DNA of 64,000 bases from NCBI GenBank assembly GCA_954871525.1, contig OX940871.1, forward strand, positions 25,704,586 through 25,768,585, written 5' to 3'. Of this stretch, positions 45,085 to 55,663 are shown piece by piece. This DNA comes from Parietaria judaica (Eukaryota; Streptophyta; Magnoliopsida; Rosales; Urticaceae). Both the position numbers and the translations under genes were made by a program. Within the stretch, counting starts at the first letter, position 1. Every line of letters starts with the position of its first letter. A model generated the notes under the pieces. That model was not told the DNA's origin and made no database searches. It saw only the letters and a list, made by a program, of their open reading frames with translations.

Positions 45085-46437
45085 TTATACCGAACGTGAG
45101 GACAGCGAAATGTACCGGGTGAATTCTGGATCACCAGCTAAGGCGCGGAAATTTTCAGGCAAAAGGGTAGCTTCGAAATCAATGGTTCCTTCTATTGACC
45201 CGGGAGACACAGACAACAAGCCGTTCCGGCTCGCGAAGCCTCTCTGAAACGCGAGCGGCCTTCCCCACCCGAAATCATTGCCATAGAAATCAAACCGCGG
45301 TGAGCCACCTGTGATCAACAAGTTGGACAGTACTAAGTCCGGAGGTGACGCACAGTAGTCAAAGAACTCTCTCGTTTGCATCCTGTCACAAGTGGCAATC
45401 GCTTTGTTGATCTGTTGTGCCGCCCAGCCCATCCCGTGCCTGAGAAGCTCACCAGCTGTACACGTCACAACTTTGTTAAGTACCGCGTTTCCAAAGTAGG
45501 ACCTGGGCAATGGCGGCTGAAGCCGGGATCTCATGCCCATTGCTACCATGTAACAAACTTTGTCGTCATCGTGGAGGCCACGGCTGCGTGTTATACATAC
45601 CCAGAGATGTGCCATGAGTGCTTGGAGAGACGAGATATCGCGGTCAGAGCTCGAATGTTTCTGTACAGCCGTGTTGGCTTTTTCTTTCAGCTCCATGATT
45701 TGTGCATTTGAGAATCGAAACACCCTCATCTCAACCGGCCCTGTATGGAGGGCTCTGAGCGGGTGGTTTCTGAAGCGGGAAGGAATGTGGATGGGGAAGT
45801 TGACGACGCCATTGAAGGACTCCCGGCCAAAAACAAAATCTGCTCGCCGTGAAATCGCGACCGAGTCTCCGCGAGTGAGCTCGGACCAGATGTTGAAGAA
45901 GTCGCAACAAATCGTGCCATCCAGGACACAGTGGTTTATGCTGACCCCTATGTAAACCCCATCAGTGAGCTCTGTAACTTGAACGGCAAGCAAAGGGATA
46001 TTCGAACTTGCAGCTTGGTGGTTCATAACTTCGGTCAACGAAAAAAAACTGTCGACGATCTTTGTAGGGATAATAAGAGGTTCGAGAATATCCGCCACTC
46101 TGATACTCTCGATGGCTTCGGCATGGACAAACATCGCTCCAGCACCGTTGCATTCAATGTGAAAGGAAACAGTGTTGACGTCTCCTTCGTGTTGGGTGGA
46201 GACCAGGCGGCCGGCGAGAGGGTAAAGCCTGTCCAGAGCGTGAGAGAGAGTAGCCTTCAGATATTCCACGGGGATTTCCTTGGTTTTGTTGAAAAGTAGA
46301 CCTCGGTGCATGTAATTAAAGCAAAGAAATTGATGATCGCTAGGAGTCAGTTCGATTTTCCGATTAAAATCACTGTTCTGATTCCCGCTTGAGGGTTTGA
46401 CCGTACTGGTCGACAACAAACGAATCAACCTAGCCAT
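45085..46437 (-). CDS. BAHD acyltransferase 1
   Basis: An intronless 450-residue gene. BAHD enzymes transfer acyl groups from acyl-CoA to alcohol or amine acceptors in the cytosol. The catalytic HxxxD is HCVLD (169-173) and the structural DFGWG is at 388-392; the length is typical. I start at MARLIRL (46437), not the ATG 35 codons upstream, because the paralogue at 51622 starts the same way and a TATA box lies ~70 bp upstream. The overall style (DFFNIWSELTRG, SSLQALMAHLWVCITRSR) is that of the At3g50280/EPS1-like branch, for which several members are uncharacterised. The acceptor cannot be told from sequence. It is divergently oriented to the second gene, ~5.2 kb away. Confidence 0.95.
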   Translation of the reverse strand: MARLIRLLSTSTVKPSSGNQNSDFNRKIELTPSDHQFLCFNYMHRGLLFNKTKEIPVEYLKATLSHALDRLYPLAGRLVSTQHEGDVNTVSFHIECNGAGAMFVHAEAIESIRVADILEPLIIPTKIVDSFFSLTEVMNHQAASSNIPLLAVQVTELTDGVYIGVSINHCVLDGTICCDFFNIWSELTRGDSVAISRRADFVFGRESFNGVVNFPIHIPSRFRNHPLRALHTGPVEMRVFRFSNAQIMELKEKANTAVQKHSSSDRDISSLQALMAHLWVCITRSRGLHDDDKVCYMVAMGMRSRLQPPLPRSYFGNAVLNKVVTCTAGELLRHGMGWAAQQINKAIATCDRMQTREFFDYCASPPDLVLSNLLITGGSPRFDFYGNDFGWGRPLAFQRGFASRNGLLSVSPGSIEGTIDFEATLLPENFRALAGDPEFTRYISLSSRSV

Positions 46438-46505
46438 GATATGTTTAAAATGTTTGAGGATTTTTATTTCTCTTGATGAATATGATGAAATGTGGGCATA
46501 AAGGT

Positions 46506-46515
46506 CTATATATAG
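46506..46515 (-). promoter_or_regulatory. TATA box of BAHD gene 1
   Basis: CTATATATAG reads the same on both strands and lies 69 bp upstream of the chosen ATG, a normal spacing for a plant promoter. It falls inside the longer open frame, which supports starting translation at 46437. Confidence 0.7.
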
Positions 46516-46539
46516 TTTTGCCGTCATGGTCATGGCGAT

Positions 46540-47967
46540 CATTTGAAGGTTTCAGGGTCATCTATTATTTCCATGCTGTGTTGACCAAAGCTTAGTGATT
46601 GGCACGTTAAACAATCTGAAAGGTATGAAGTGTGGTGGATCACACATATGATATCTATCTAACGTGCCCTTTTGTCCTTCAAAAGTCTCAAAAGATAATG
46701 ATTTGCAAAAGAGAAAGAAAAAAAAATGCAAATTCAACGTATCGTAAAAAGATTTAGTTTTCTTAGTTCCATAAAAAGGTTGTCCCTTATGATAACCGGA
46801 ATCTTTTTTCTTTTTGTTTTTTTAGCACGAGAACTTTTCTATTTTTACTAAAACTGTCTTTCAAAAATAAAATTAATACTCTTAAACTTTTCTATTTTTT
46901 ACTAAAACTATCTTTCAAAAATAAAATTAATACTCTTAACTTTTATTAAGTTTATTTTTTATATGCAAGCAGAGATTGTGTCATATTCACGGAGCGATTT
47001 TCCCATTTTAAGGGTATTAAAATGTTGTCGTCAATAAGTTTAAATACATCAAATTATGATATGGTACTTCATAATCTTTTAATCAACTACTTATTAGTTT
47101 TATTTAGATTTCGATTAAACGTGTGGGCCTGTGCAAGTTATATATATATATATAATACATTGCCACAGATTTGCTCATTGAGATATTGATTGTTGGTTTG
47201 GAGAAGATATCGCCCAAACCTTTATTAGAGACTCAATAATTGGTCTTTGGTTGTTTGCACGTTAATGCCACCCACTTGAGAACAAACTTTTGTCGTTACT
47301 AATTAGTTTCCATTAATTATTGCACGTTAGTCTCACCCGCACTTTAATATGCAATTTAGTATTTATAATTAAATATAGGAAAAATTCATTAACTAGAGTA
47401 GAAACACATTCAACGGAAACGCGAGAAGTACTGGGGATGTTCAAAAAATAAATAAAATGATACTGTTTACTGTTTGATTCCCATCATGCGGCATCGAGGG
47501 CGCCTCACACGGCTTCGGGGGCACGCCTCACGACCCTTTGGGGTTGCTTATGCTCGTCTTTTGGTCGATTTTTGAGCTGTCTTTGCGTGCCCTTAGTTGT
47601 GTGCAAGGGTGGTCCGACGTGTTTCTTTGCCGAGATCGGTTTCTTCATGCTAAGACCTTGCCTTTTGGTTCTTTAGACTAGCAGTTGTTGAGTAGGGTCA
47701 TAATTTTATGTTCTCTAAAAATTAACCTAACATTTACCAATCACATCATTAACAATATTGTATAATTTGAATATTTTTTTATGTAACCTTCTAACAAATG
47801 TATTTTTCTCACCCAAACATTTACTAATCCCATGCTTAATAATAAATTGTATAATTTGAATAATTTTTTTCTATGTAACCTTCTAACAAATGTATTTTTT
47901 TTTACATTATCTAATCCCATAACAAGAATAAGATTTATTATTTTTATTCTTCACATATATATTGTTA
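46540..47967. other. Intergenic DNA upstream of BAHD gene 1
   Basis: AT-rich with a duplicated TTTTCTATTTTTTACTAAAACT block (46836-46940) and a (TA)n run at 47139. A TTGACC word, the W-box core, lies near 46579. No further gene is supported. Confidence 0.35.
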
Positions 47968-49485
47968 GGGAAAATTCATTATCTACCGATACGTTTGCTC
48001 TAAATTCAAAAGTTGGTGATGAATATTCCAAACACTCCTTCGTGGAGCTAACTTCATCCATGCCGAGAACCATCTAAGACTACTGGCCTAGAGTGTATCG
48101 TTGTATTTTACGACGAGCAATGTCCACTTCCTTAGGAGCATCCAATACGCCTGAACCTATATCCTATATAGGGTTTAGGGTTGGGAGAGGTTGCCGACTC
48201 CATACATATCCTAATCTATCCAGCCAACAAGGTTGAACTTATACACCCCCTCGTCGTTGCCCAACCTGCAACAAGGTTGAGCGAGCACAAACAAAGGGTA
48301 CTTGTCCACCTCGTCAGCCTCGTCCCTTGAACTCTGAGGCAATGCCCAGCACACGGGACAAGCCTCGGCACCAAATCCGCCAGGTGATGATTCCGGGGAA
48401 AGTAACAAAATACTCACCGTGCTTATTATTTCCCCAGAGTGACATTGAAGACCGATCGATGAAACGATGTCGTGCACCTGCGAGACTCCTCACACAACAT
48501 CATCAACTGAAATTGTGTTAGTAGACATCGAAAACCTACTGTGTCGCACGAGGACACGCGACGTAGAGGTGTATAAGGAGAAATCACTGACCCATGACGT
48601 CGATGCCCGTCCTAGTACGTTGCCAGATCTGTTATAAGGAAAAGAAGTAAGACGTTAGTCGGGGTATAACAACTTTCGTTGTCGATGATGTTATCTCCGA
48701 TGTCAGGGATAGAATAACCAAATTCAGTTAGCGTCATCGAGGTCGACGATGTTACATCCGAATTCGAAGATAGCTCTGGGGTTAGCATCACCGAGTTCAG
48801 GGTTAGCATCCTCGAGCTTCGGGTCGGGTTTACCATCCTCGACGTCGAGGTTACAATATCCAAAGTCGATTTAAAAAAATCACTGACCTCGAATATTGTA
48901 ATGGTCCCGCATCGATCGAGGGTTCATACGAAAAATAAAACCCCGACTTTGGAGATGCTGTTATCGAATGCGGGGTTATAAACCCCGACTTCGGGACCGG
49001 CATCGCCGATTTCCATGATGACCATTCCGACAATGGTGGTGCTACCGTCGTGGAAAACATTACAATGGGTAGTTCTAAGCCTAGATCTATGGATTTCATC
49101 CACTAAAAGCATGTCATTGACCAAAAAAAAAAGTTAGGGTTTCAAAAGATTACAGCGGCGGCGGAGAAGGACATTTCGTGGCTTTTTGCGACGACGACGA
49201 GTGGAGCAACACGGGTGTCTAGCCCACCTTAGAACTTCCATGGTCCAAACAAAGAAATATTTGGGGAGGAGAAGCGGTCCTTCCCACGAAAATAGAATAT
49301 CGGCAAATAAAGAAATGATCGAATTGGAAAGTGTGGTCCCAAATGTAGGGTTTTTTCTCGTTATACTCAATCTCGGAGGCAAAATGGAAAGGAAACAGTG
49401 AACATCACTAGATTTGGAATTTTGGAACATTTATTACGAACTTTCGAATTTAGAACAAAGGTATCAGTAGATAATGAAGTCTCCC
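47968..49485. mobile_element. Candidate Mutator-like element
   Basis: The left end GGGAAAATTCATTATCTACCG matches, inverted, the right end (GGGAGACTTCATTATCTACTG on the minus strand). Similarity continues for about 40-60 bp (TCTAAATTC, then ATTCCAAA). A clear 9-bp duplication is not visible. The 1.5-kb interior is GC-richer than its surroundings, with CGAGGTCGACGATG-type repeats (48650-48860). It might contain captured host sequence. Confidence 0.55.
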
Positions 49486-49538
49486 TTTTGTTATTAATAA
49501 TACAAAGACTACCTTTTCGAACTTTTTTTATACCGAAT

Positions 49539-50820
49539 CACTACTAGAAAAAAGGGATACGACTGTAGTCAGATTCTTGTGACTACACTTATTATGTGTC
49601 GTCGGATCCACCGTCGTTGGATATCCGACGATGGAAAAAATTTCGTCGTCGGAATATGTATCCGATGACACATAAAAAGTATCGTCGGATCGACAATTCG
49701 CCGCGGCAATCATAGATAGGCCGCGACAAAATTTGTCCAATGACATATAATAAGTGTCGTCAGATTGACAATTAGCCGTGGCGAAAACAAATACGCCACG
49801 GCAAAATTTTTCCAATGACGTATAATTAGTGTCGTCAAAACACAATCAGCCGCGGCGAATTTATCTTAGCCGCGGCGGTTAGGTAGATTTAAGCCAATGC
49901 TTGCCCCGTTTCTTTGACCTCGTCTTCCGGGTCGCGCCAATGCTTGCCCCGTTTTGCCGATACTTTCCGTCTCATTTTCAGGGCCATTGTATCTGAAAAA
50001 AAAAATAGAAGAAGCATATATTCACAATTCCAATTCCAAATCAAAACCTAAATTAATCACAATTTTCGAGACCCAAATTCACAATTCCAAAACCTAAATC
50101 AAATCACAATATCCAACCCTAAACTAATCAAAATTTTTGAACTAACTTCCTAAATCAATCACAAAATCTAAACCGTAGAAATCCAATTCCTAAATCAATC
50201 ACAAAATCAAAATCCTATATTCCAATTCCTAAATTAATCACAAAATCTAAACTAATCACAATTTCTAAACTAAATCAATTCACAATTCCAAAACCTAATC
50301 ACAATTCACAATTCTAAATTCAAAACCAAATCCTAAAGTAAACCAACTCACAAGACTAAATTCACAATTCAAATATAATTTTCGAACTAAATTATTAAAT
50401 CAATCACAAAATCAAAACCCTAGAAATCTAATTCCTAAATCAATCACAAAATCAAAACTTTAAATTCCAAATCCTAACTCAATATAAAATCAAAACCCTA
50501 AATCCCCTAAATTTCACTATTAAATCGAAGAAAAAAAGCATACCTTAATGTCTTGGACGACAGCGAGCGACGGCAAAACACGGGGGGAGACGGCAAGCGA
50601 CGGCAAAGTACGGCGAGAGAAGAGACGGCGTGCGACAGCAAACTACGGCGGCTAGGGTGCGAGTATGGTCAGCGAAACCGGAGGGGGAGGCGAGAGAGAG
50701 AGAGGGGTGCGAGACGGCTAGGGTTCGTGAGGTGCTGGGAAACATAAAACACGATAATTCACCGCGGCGAACTTATAATCGCCACGGCGAATTATACCAA
50801 CGACACATTTTTGTGTCTTG
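49539..50820 (-). mobile_element. Truncated small CACTA derivative
   Basis: It starts with CACTACTAGAAAAAAG, a classical CACTA end, and carries GCCGCGGC words at 49700, 49850 and 50763. On the minus strand there is a GC-rich leader, a donor (AAG|GTATGC, near 50540), an intron of TTAGGTTTTG-like repeats, an acceptor (TTTTCAG, near 49993) and a short frame. This copies the 5' gene layout of the 19-kb element. The opposite CACTA end is missing, so the element is broken near 50820. Confidence 0.7.
49889..49987 (-). pseudogene. Remnant start of Transposase_32-type gene
   Basis: A 32-codon frame beginning MALKMRRKVSAKRG follows the acceptor site. It compares with MAPKSKRARG at the start of the gene at 11821, also directly after a long leader intron. 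The rest of the gene is deleted. A 19-bp direct repeat (49893-49911 and 49936-49954) inside the frame suggests filler at the deletion. Confidence 0.5.
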
Positions 50821-51245
50821 TTTGTGAGACTATATTTTATGAGACTATATTTTATTTACCTATGTTTGAGCATGAAATGATTTTATTTTTGGCATTTTTA
50901 TTGTTTTATCAACATTATAAACTTAGTAAATATATTCTTAAATATATTTTAGTGACTTTTTTTTATCGATAATCCTCGATAAGTGTCGATAATCCGTCGA
51001 TAATCATCTAAAAGTATCGGTAATCGGTAAGCTACAGTATTATTAGTTTTCCGTCGATAATTCGATAAGTTATCGATTAATCCGTCGATAACGGCAAGCG
51101 ATTTATCGGCAAGTTCGATAAGTTGAACCTTCGAATATTCAATATATTTTTAAACTGGACCCTAATTTATCTCATTGCGTCAAGATCTCTCTCTACCTTT
51201 AATTTTACTGATCCTTATCATTTCAAGAATCAGAAACGGTATTTC
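50821..51245. repeat. Fragment of TCGATAA-type hAT repeat
   Basis: GTCGATAATCCGTCGATAATC, TTATCGATTAATCCG and similar words at 50965-51125 match the family of the element at 60320-61371. Ends and duplication are not preserved. Confidence 0.5.
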
Positions 51246-51249
51246 GTAT

Positions 51250-51257
<8 letters not shown>

Positions 51258-51291
<34 letters not shown>
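51258..51291. repeat. (AT)n microsatellite
   Basis: A pure TA run in the upstream region of BAHD gene 2. Similar runs lie at 35721-35743, 36244-36272, 55247-55298, 56453-56474 and 57759-57790. Confidence 0.95.
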
Positions 51292-51292
<1 letters not shown>

Positions 51293-51512
51293 CTGTTTGC
51301 GAGAGGGATTTATATCTTATTCGATTAATTTATACTGCACGATATATTAATTTAACGATCATTAACCATTCACGACACGAAATTATTTTATGCAATATTT
51401 TTTTATCGTGGTTTTGATTTGTCTGCATTATCTTTGACAACTGGACACGTTTCACATCATTTGCTTGATTTCCAGTCCTTGAATTTACGCGGTAATCAGC
51501 CTTGATGACATC

Positions 51513-51520
51513 TTATATAA
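51513..51520 (+). promoter_or_regulatory. TATA box of BAHD gene 2
   Basis: TTATATAA lies about 100 bp upstream of the ATG at 51622, followed by a short leader without other ATGs in strong context. Confidence 0.65.
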
Positions 51521-51621
51521 GTACGAAATAAATTAGCTTTCCCAATCATCATAAGTCTTGTTATACGCATCTTGTACATAGCCAACTCACCTCCCTAAAG
51601 TTCAAAGTTCTATAAGCTCTC

Positions 51622-52968
51622 ATGGCCAGATTGACCCGTGTAGTATCGACTAGCATGATTCAGCCCGCAAGCGGTGACCACCACCGCGATTTCAATCGGA
51701 AAATCGAACTGACAACGAGCGACGTTCAATTTTTATGTTTTGACTATAGTCAAGTGGGTCTTCTTTTCGACAAACCCAAAGAAATTGATGTGGAACACTT
51801 GAAAGCCACTTTCGCTCAGGCTTTGGACCGGCTCTACCCTCTTGCTGGCCGCCTCACCGCTACCCAATACGACGGAGACGTTGAAACCCGCTCATTCAGC
51901 ATAATATGCAGCGGCATGGGCGCTACATTTGTCCATGCAGAAGCCGTCGACAACATTACAGTGGCGGATATCCTCGATCCAGTGGTTGTTCCGACTAAAA
52001 TCTTGGACAATCTGTTTCTGATGACTGGGGTTTCAAACCATGTAGCTGTGGGTTCGGATCTACCCTTGCTTGCCGTGCAAGTAACCGAGCTCACTGATGC
52101 TGTCTTCGTGGCGGTCACCTTGAGCCACTGTGCAGCTGATGCCACGACCTTCTGGGACTTCTTCAATGTCTGGGCTGAGCTCACCCGCAGAGACGAAGCT
52201 GCACTTTCACGGCGAGGTAGCTTCCACTTCAGCTACGAGTCCCTCGATATCCCGGTTCGCGTTCCTTTCTACCGAAGCAAATTAGTTTCAGTGGGGACCG
52301 TCCCCCCCGCGCCAGCACTGCAGCGCAAGATGCTCCATTTCACGAAGGAAAGAATTGCAAAGTTGAAAGTGAAGGCCAACACAACTGAACCGAAGAGCAG
52401 CGACACTGACCGAGAGATCTCTTCGCTCCAGGCACTGATGGCGCATCTATGGGTGTGCATAACGCGTAGCCGAGCTCTCAATGAGAAAGAGAAAGTAACT
52501 TATATGATAGCGGTAGGCCTGAGGTCACGGCTGCAGCCTCCACTGCCGGATACCTATGTTGGCAATGCGATTCTTACTACAACAGTGACGAGCACTGTAG
52601 GTGAGCTCCTAGGGCACGGGATGGGCTGGGCAGCGAGGCAGATCAACAAGGCGATCGCCGCCCAAACTGCAGAGGAGGCTAGAAGGTTCTTCTACGACCG
52701 CGCAAAAGGCTGTCCGCCGCCAGTGCAGTTCGCAGAACTGCCTCCAAACACGCTGATAACTGGTGGCTCGCCGTGGTTTAATGTTTTCAGCATCGATTTT
52801 GGTTGGGGAAAGCCGCGGGCAATGCGTAATGGCTCCGCACAAACTGTTGAGGGAAGGTTGGTTGTGTCACCGGGGGCAATAGAAGGAAACATTGACTTCG
52901 AAGCAACCCTTCGGCCCGAAACCTTCCGAGCTTTGGCTTGCGACCCAGAGTTCCTTAAGTATTTTTAG
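51622..52968 (+). CDS. BAHD acyltransferase 2, altered C-terminus
   Basis: An intronless 448-residue paralogue of the gene at 45085-46437, closely similar along its whole length. The catalytic HxxxD is HCAAD (169-173) and DFGWG is at 392-396. MARLTRVVST at the start matches gene 1. The two differ most between the catalytic motif and residue 240, and around 350-370, so acceptors may differ. The last shared residues are DPEF..Y; gene 1 continues for eight residues, while here a Phe and TAG follow (stop 52966-52968) and LTR-like DNA begins at once. The lost tail is short and lies outside the active site, so activity is probably kept. The two genes are divergent, consistent with a local inverted duplication. 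Confidence 0.95.
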   Translation: MARLTRVVSTSMIQPASGDHHRDFNRKIELTTSDVQFLCFDYSQVGLLFDKPKEIDVEHLKATFAQALDRLYPLAGRLTATQYDGDVETRSFSIICSGMGATFVHAEAVDNITVADILDPVVVPTKILDNLFLMTGVSNHVAVGSDLPLLAVQVTELTDAVFVAVTLSHCAADATTFWDFFNVWAELTRRDEAALSRRGSFHFSYESLDIPVRVPFYRSKLVSVGTVPPAPALQRKMLHFTKERIAKLKVKANTTEPKSSDTDREISSLQALMAHLWVCITRSRALNEKEKVTYMIAVGLRSRLQPPLPDTYVGNAILTTTVTSTVGELLGHGMGWAARQINKAIAAQTAEEARRFFYDRAKGCPPPVQFAELPPNTLITGGSPWFNVFSIDFGWGKPRAMRNGSAQTVEGRLVVSPGAIEGNIDFEATLRPETFRALACDPEFLKYF

Positions 52969-53640
52969 AGGGCGATTCGCACCGCCTTACAGTCACAAAA
53001 ATACACGAGCAAACACACTGATAGTACGAATGGGGGTATCTTTGATTGATTATTATTACGAGAGGGATCGGTTTCTTCCGTTTATAGCTTAGAACTTCGA
53101 AGAGAGAAACGAATACACACATAAAATGACTCGGAGATATTATCGATGAACAAATCCAAGCTTCCCAAAGCCTCGGGCTCTCTAGTTATAATGCGATTAG
53201 ACTATGACGATTTTTACTCCTGATTTTTCTCAACCCCTTCAAATGGGGATCCCTTCCTCTATTTATAGTGAAGTTCGGACCCCTTGGGCTCGAATCCCCT
53301 GGATGATCTTCAGATGGTCCCCCCTCCAAATATTCCGTGGTCCGCCTCCCTGATATTCTCTGTTGAAACCAAGGAGGCTCGTCTCCACTAACGTTGTCGC
53401 CTGCCACCCTCTGAGCGTACTACCCAACATTTATTGCTCGTGTCGTACGCTCTTGTCGCATCCTCGAGGGATGCTCTATGCCTCAATGGCCTCCCTTTGA
53501 TCTTGGGCCTCGCCACCCAAACAAGCATCGGCGAACTCGGGCTTCCCCTATCCATCATTCTCCTCATGGGCCAAGGGCCCATCACGATCTCGCCCACCCC
53601 CATTCCCTTCGTTTCATTAGAAAAATGACAAGTGTAAAGT
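52969..53640 (-). mobile_element. LTR-like fragment, Gypsy type
   Basis: Read on the minus strand it has a long GC-rich region, a TATA box (CTATAAATAG, about 53260-53270), a leader, and a tail ending at the BAHD gene stop. This is how plant Gypsy LTRs look. Neither a duplication nor a partner LTR is visible, so it may be a solo LTR or a fragment. The frames on either strand are not genes. Confidence 0.55.
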
Positions 53641-53879
53641 TGAGAGTGGATTTGACCAAATCCGACCTTAACAGTATTCTCCATAGATGTACTTGGATCA
53701 TGAGTCGCTTTGCTCGGTTTTCATCCCTGAATTCACAACTTGTTTTCATTGTGCTACTATTTTCCTAATGTACTTCAGTTTACGCACATATCTATATGTC
53801 AGGTTTTATTTTACATGGGTTTTAAATGTTACAAGTTACAACTATATGTATGTATGTCAACAATTTGCTTATTTATGAT

Positions 53880-54254
53880 TGTTGGATAATTCTTGGATAT
53901 TGAAGACGTCCGAGCTTGAATCACGCATTAAGTAAGCTTTCCTTTGAGTATTTCGAGCACCTACGAGAGCGTCTAGAGGTCTACAACGCAAGAATACTGC
54001 AGGATACGGGCCTTAAATCGTACTGCACAAAACGTTTGTGAAGCACGAAATACGCAAGAACGATTTCTGGAAAGTGTAGCGAGATTTTTCAGATTGCCTG
54101 CCTTTTGGAACACCAATTTGGATTGTTTTTATAGGCAAAAGTAACCGTCGTTTCCAAAAATAGCGACCCTTTACGAAACGACACAACCAAAATGCCAAAA
54201 GTTGCAATCCAAAACTACTTATAACTGCCAAGTAACTGCCATAATTGCCCAACA
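53880..54254 (-). mobile_element. Solo-LTR-like sequence
   Basis: The 375-bp piece begins TGTTGG and ends CCAACA. On the minus strand it has a TATA box (CTATAAAAAC near 54130) followed by a leader. No duplication of the flanks is seen, so the boundary call is tentative. Confidence 0.4.
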
Positions 54255-55246
54255 GCTAGTAACCGGCGTTATAATGCGGATATATATGGGGATATCTTCA
54301 AGATTTATTGTATTCTAATTATTATTTATTTGTTTCCATTTTAGTTAGAGAGATTGACGGAATTAGTTCATCTTTTCTTGCTTTTCGGTTCAAACCATAG
54401 CTCTATATAAGAGTGGTGGCTGTATTGTATTTTTCATATTTTGATGATAGAAAATTGAAGCTTTTGCTTTGAGAACCGAGTTTATTCTCGTTGAGACGCG
54501 TTCTTGTGTTCTTCCGTAGTCCGATCTACATCACGTTACTAGGCGAGAATCGCAAGAGAGCCAAAGCCTATGCCATGATGCCACGTGTTCATGTGCCTCA
54601 AGTGCGCCTACAAGACGTCATTAGCGCCCCCGCCCCCGAGCCGGTGTAGCCAGTGGCGACACCGGCGAGGGCAATGTTGCATATCACAAGCTCAACATCA
54701 TGTTGACCTTGTCATGAATGAAACTCTATTTAAACACCACCACTCTCTGTGTTTAATCAATGTGGATTTCTTTATAATTCCACATTCTATACTACCATTA
54801 AGTAATATTAGAACATTGCATTTAAGAATATAATATTCTAACAATCCCCTATTATTTTAATAATGACAAATTTTTCAGAAGAGAAAACAAAAAGTGCTAA
54901 TACAGTTAGGTATCTTTCGATTTGAACCTATCCTTAAAAAAGACAACACAAAATCTTATCGGAATTCCAGGTACCTAGGCTTTGAACCTGTTATTTCTTT
55001 TGACAAGATCGGTGAATCCCTACACACACTCTTTAAGGTTCTTTGTCTATATTTCTCGCTTAGCACCTTTAATAGTCATGTGCTAATTTTATCTCGTGAA
55101 TTTTTATTGAAAGAACTCCAAACTTCTCAATTTTAGATGACACCATGTCGAAATGGGTAAACAGTTAAAGTCCTCCAATATCAAAAGAAAAAAATGTCAC
55201 CATGGTTGACCATTTTAAGTATGTTATCAATTTTCTTGAAGCTAAA
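54255..55246. other. Repeat-derived noncoding DNA
   Basis: TCTATATAAGAGTGGTGGCTG near 54400, followed by a leader-like stretch, resembles another LTR fragment on the plus strand. The remainder carries short frames without family resemblance. Confidence 0.35.
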
Positions 55247-55248
55247 AG

Positions 55249-55308
<60 letters not shown>

Positions 55309-55309
55309 T

Positions 55310-55663
55310 GGACATATGTGTCCTTAAACAAGATATTTTATGCATTTGTAAAAGATTATGACATGTCATTGGATAAAGATGATACTTATTATGTTAATCT
55401 TATCATAGTTTCTGGTAGAATGCAATTATGTTATTATTATCACAACAGAGTCAATGTGAGGAAGAATTAATAATCATAATAAATGAACTTAAAACGTCTG
55501 TGACCTGATTAACTAGGTGGGAACCCATTAATCGTGTAAGGTCATTAATGTGACTAAGTGACAATCCTATTCTGGATAATGTGTGTGTGTCACACTCACT
55601 AGAAGTGCATTAAGTGTGAAGTGTCTTCATACTGGATTGGACCTGACTTAAAATCAAGAAGTT
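55310..55663 (+). repeat. Copia-type 3' noncoding repeat, copy 2
   Basis: This matches the minus strand of 1-230 (ATTAATGTGACTAAGTG, ATCCTATTCTGGAT, GTGCATTAAGTGTG). It is followed by a weak purine tract and TGTTGGAAAT, a usual LTR start, so it may be the 3' end of a Copia element joined to the LTR-like sequence that follows. Confidence 0.5.

Noticed and set aside
46438..46542. 35-codon N-terminal extension of BAHD gene 1
   Set aside because: It covers the TATA box and is absent from the paralogue.
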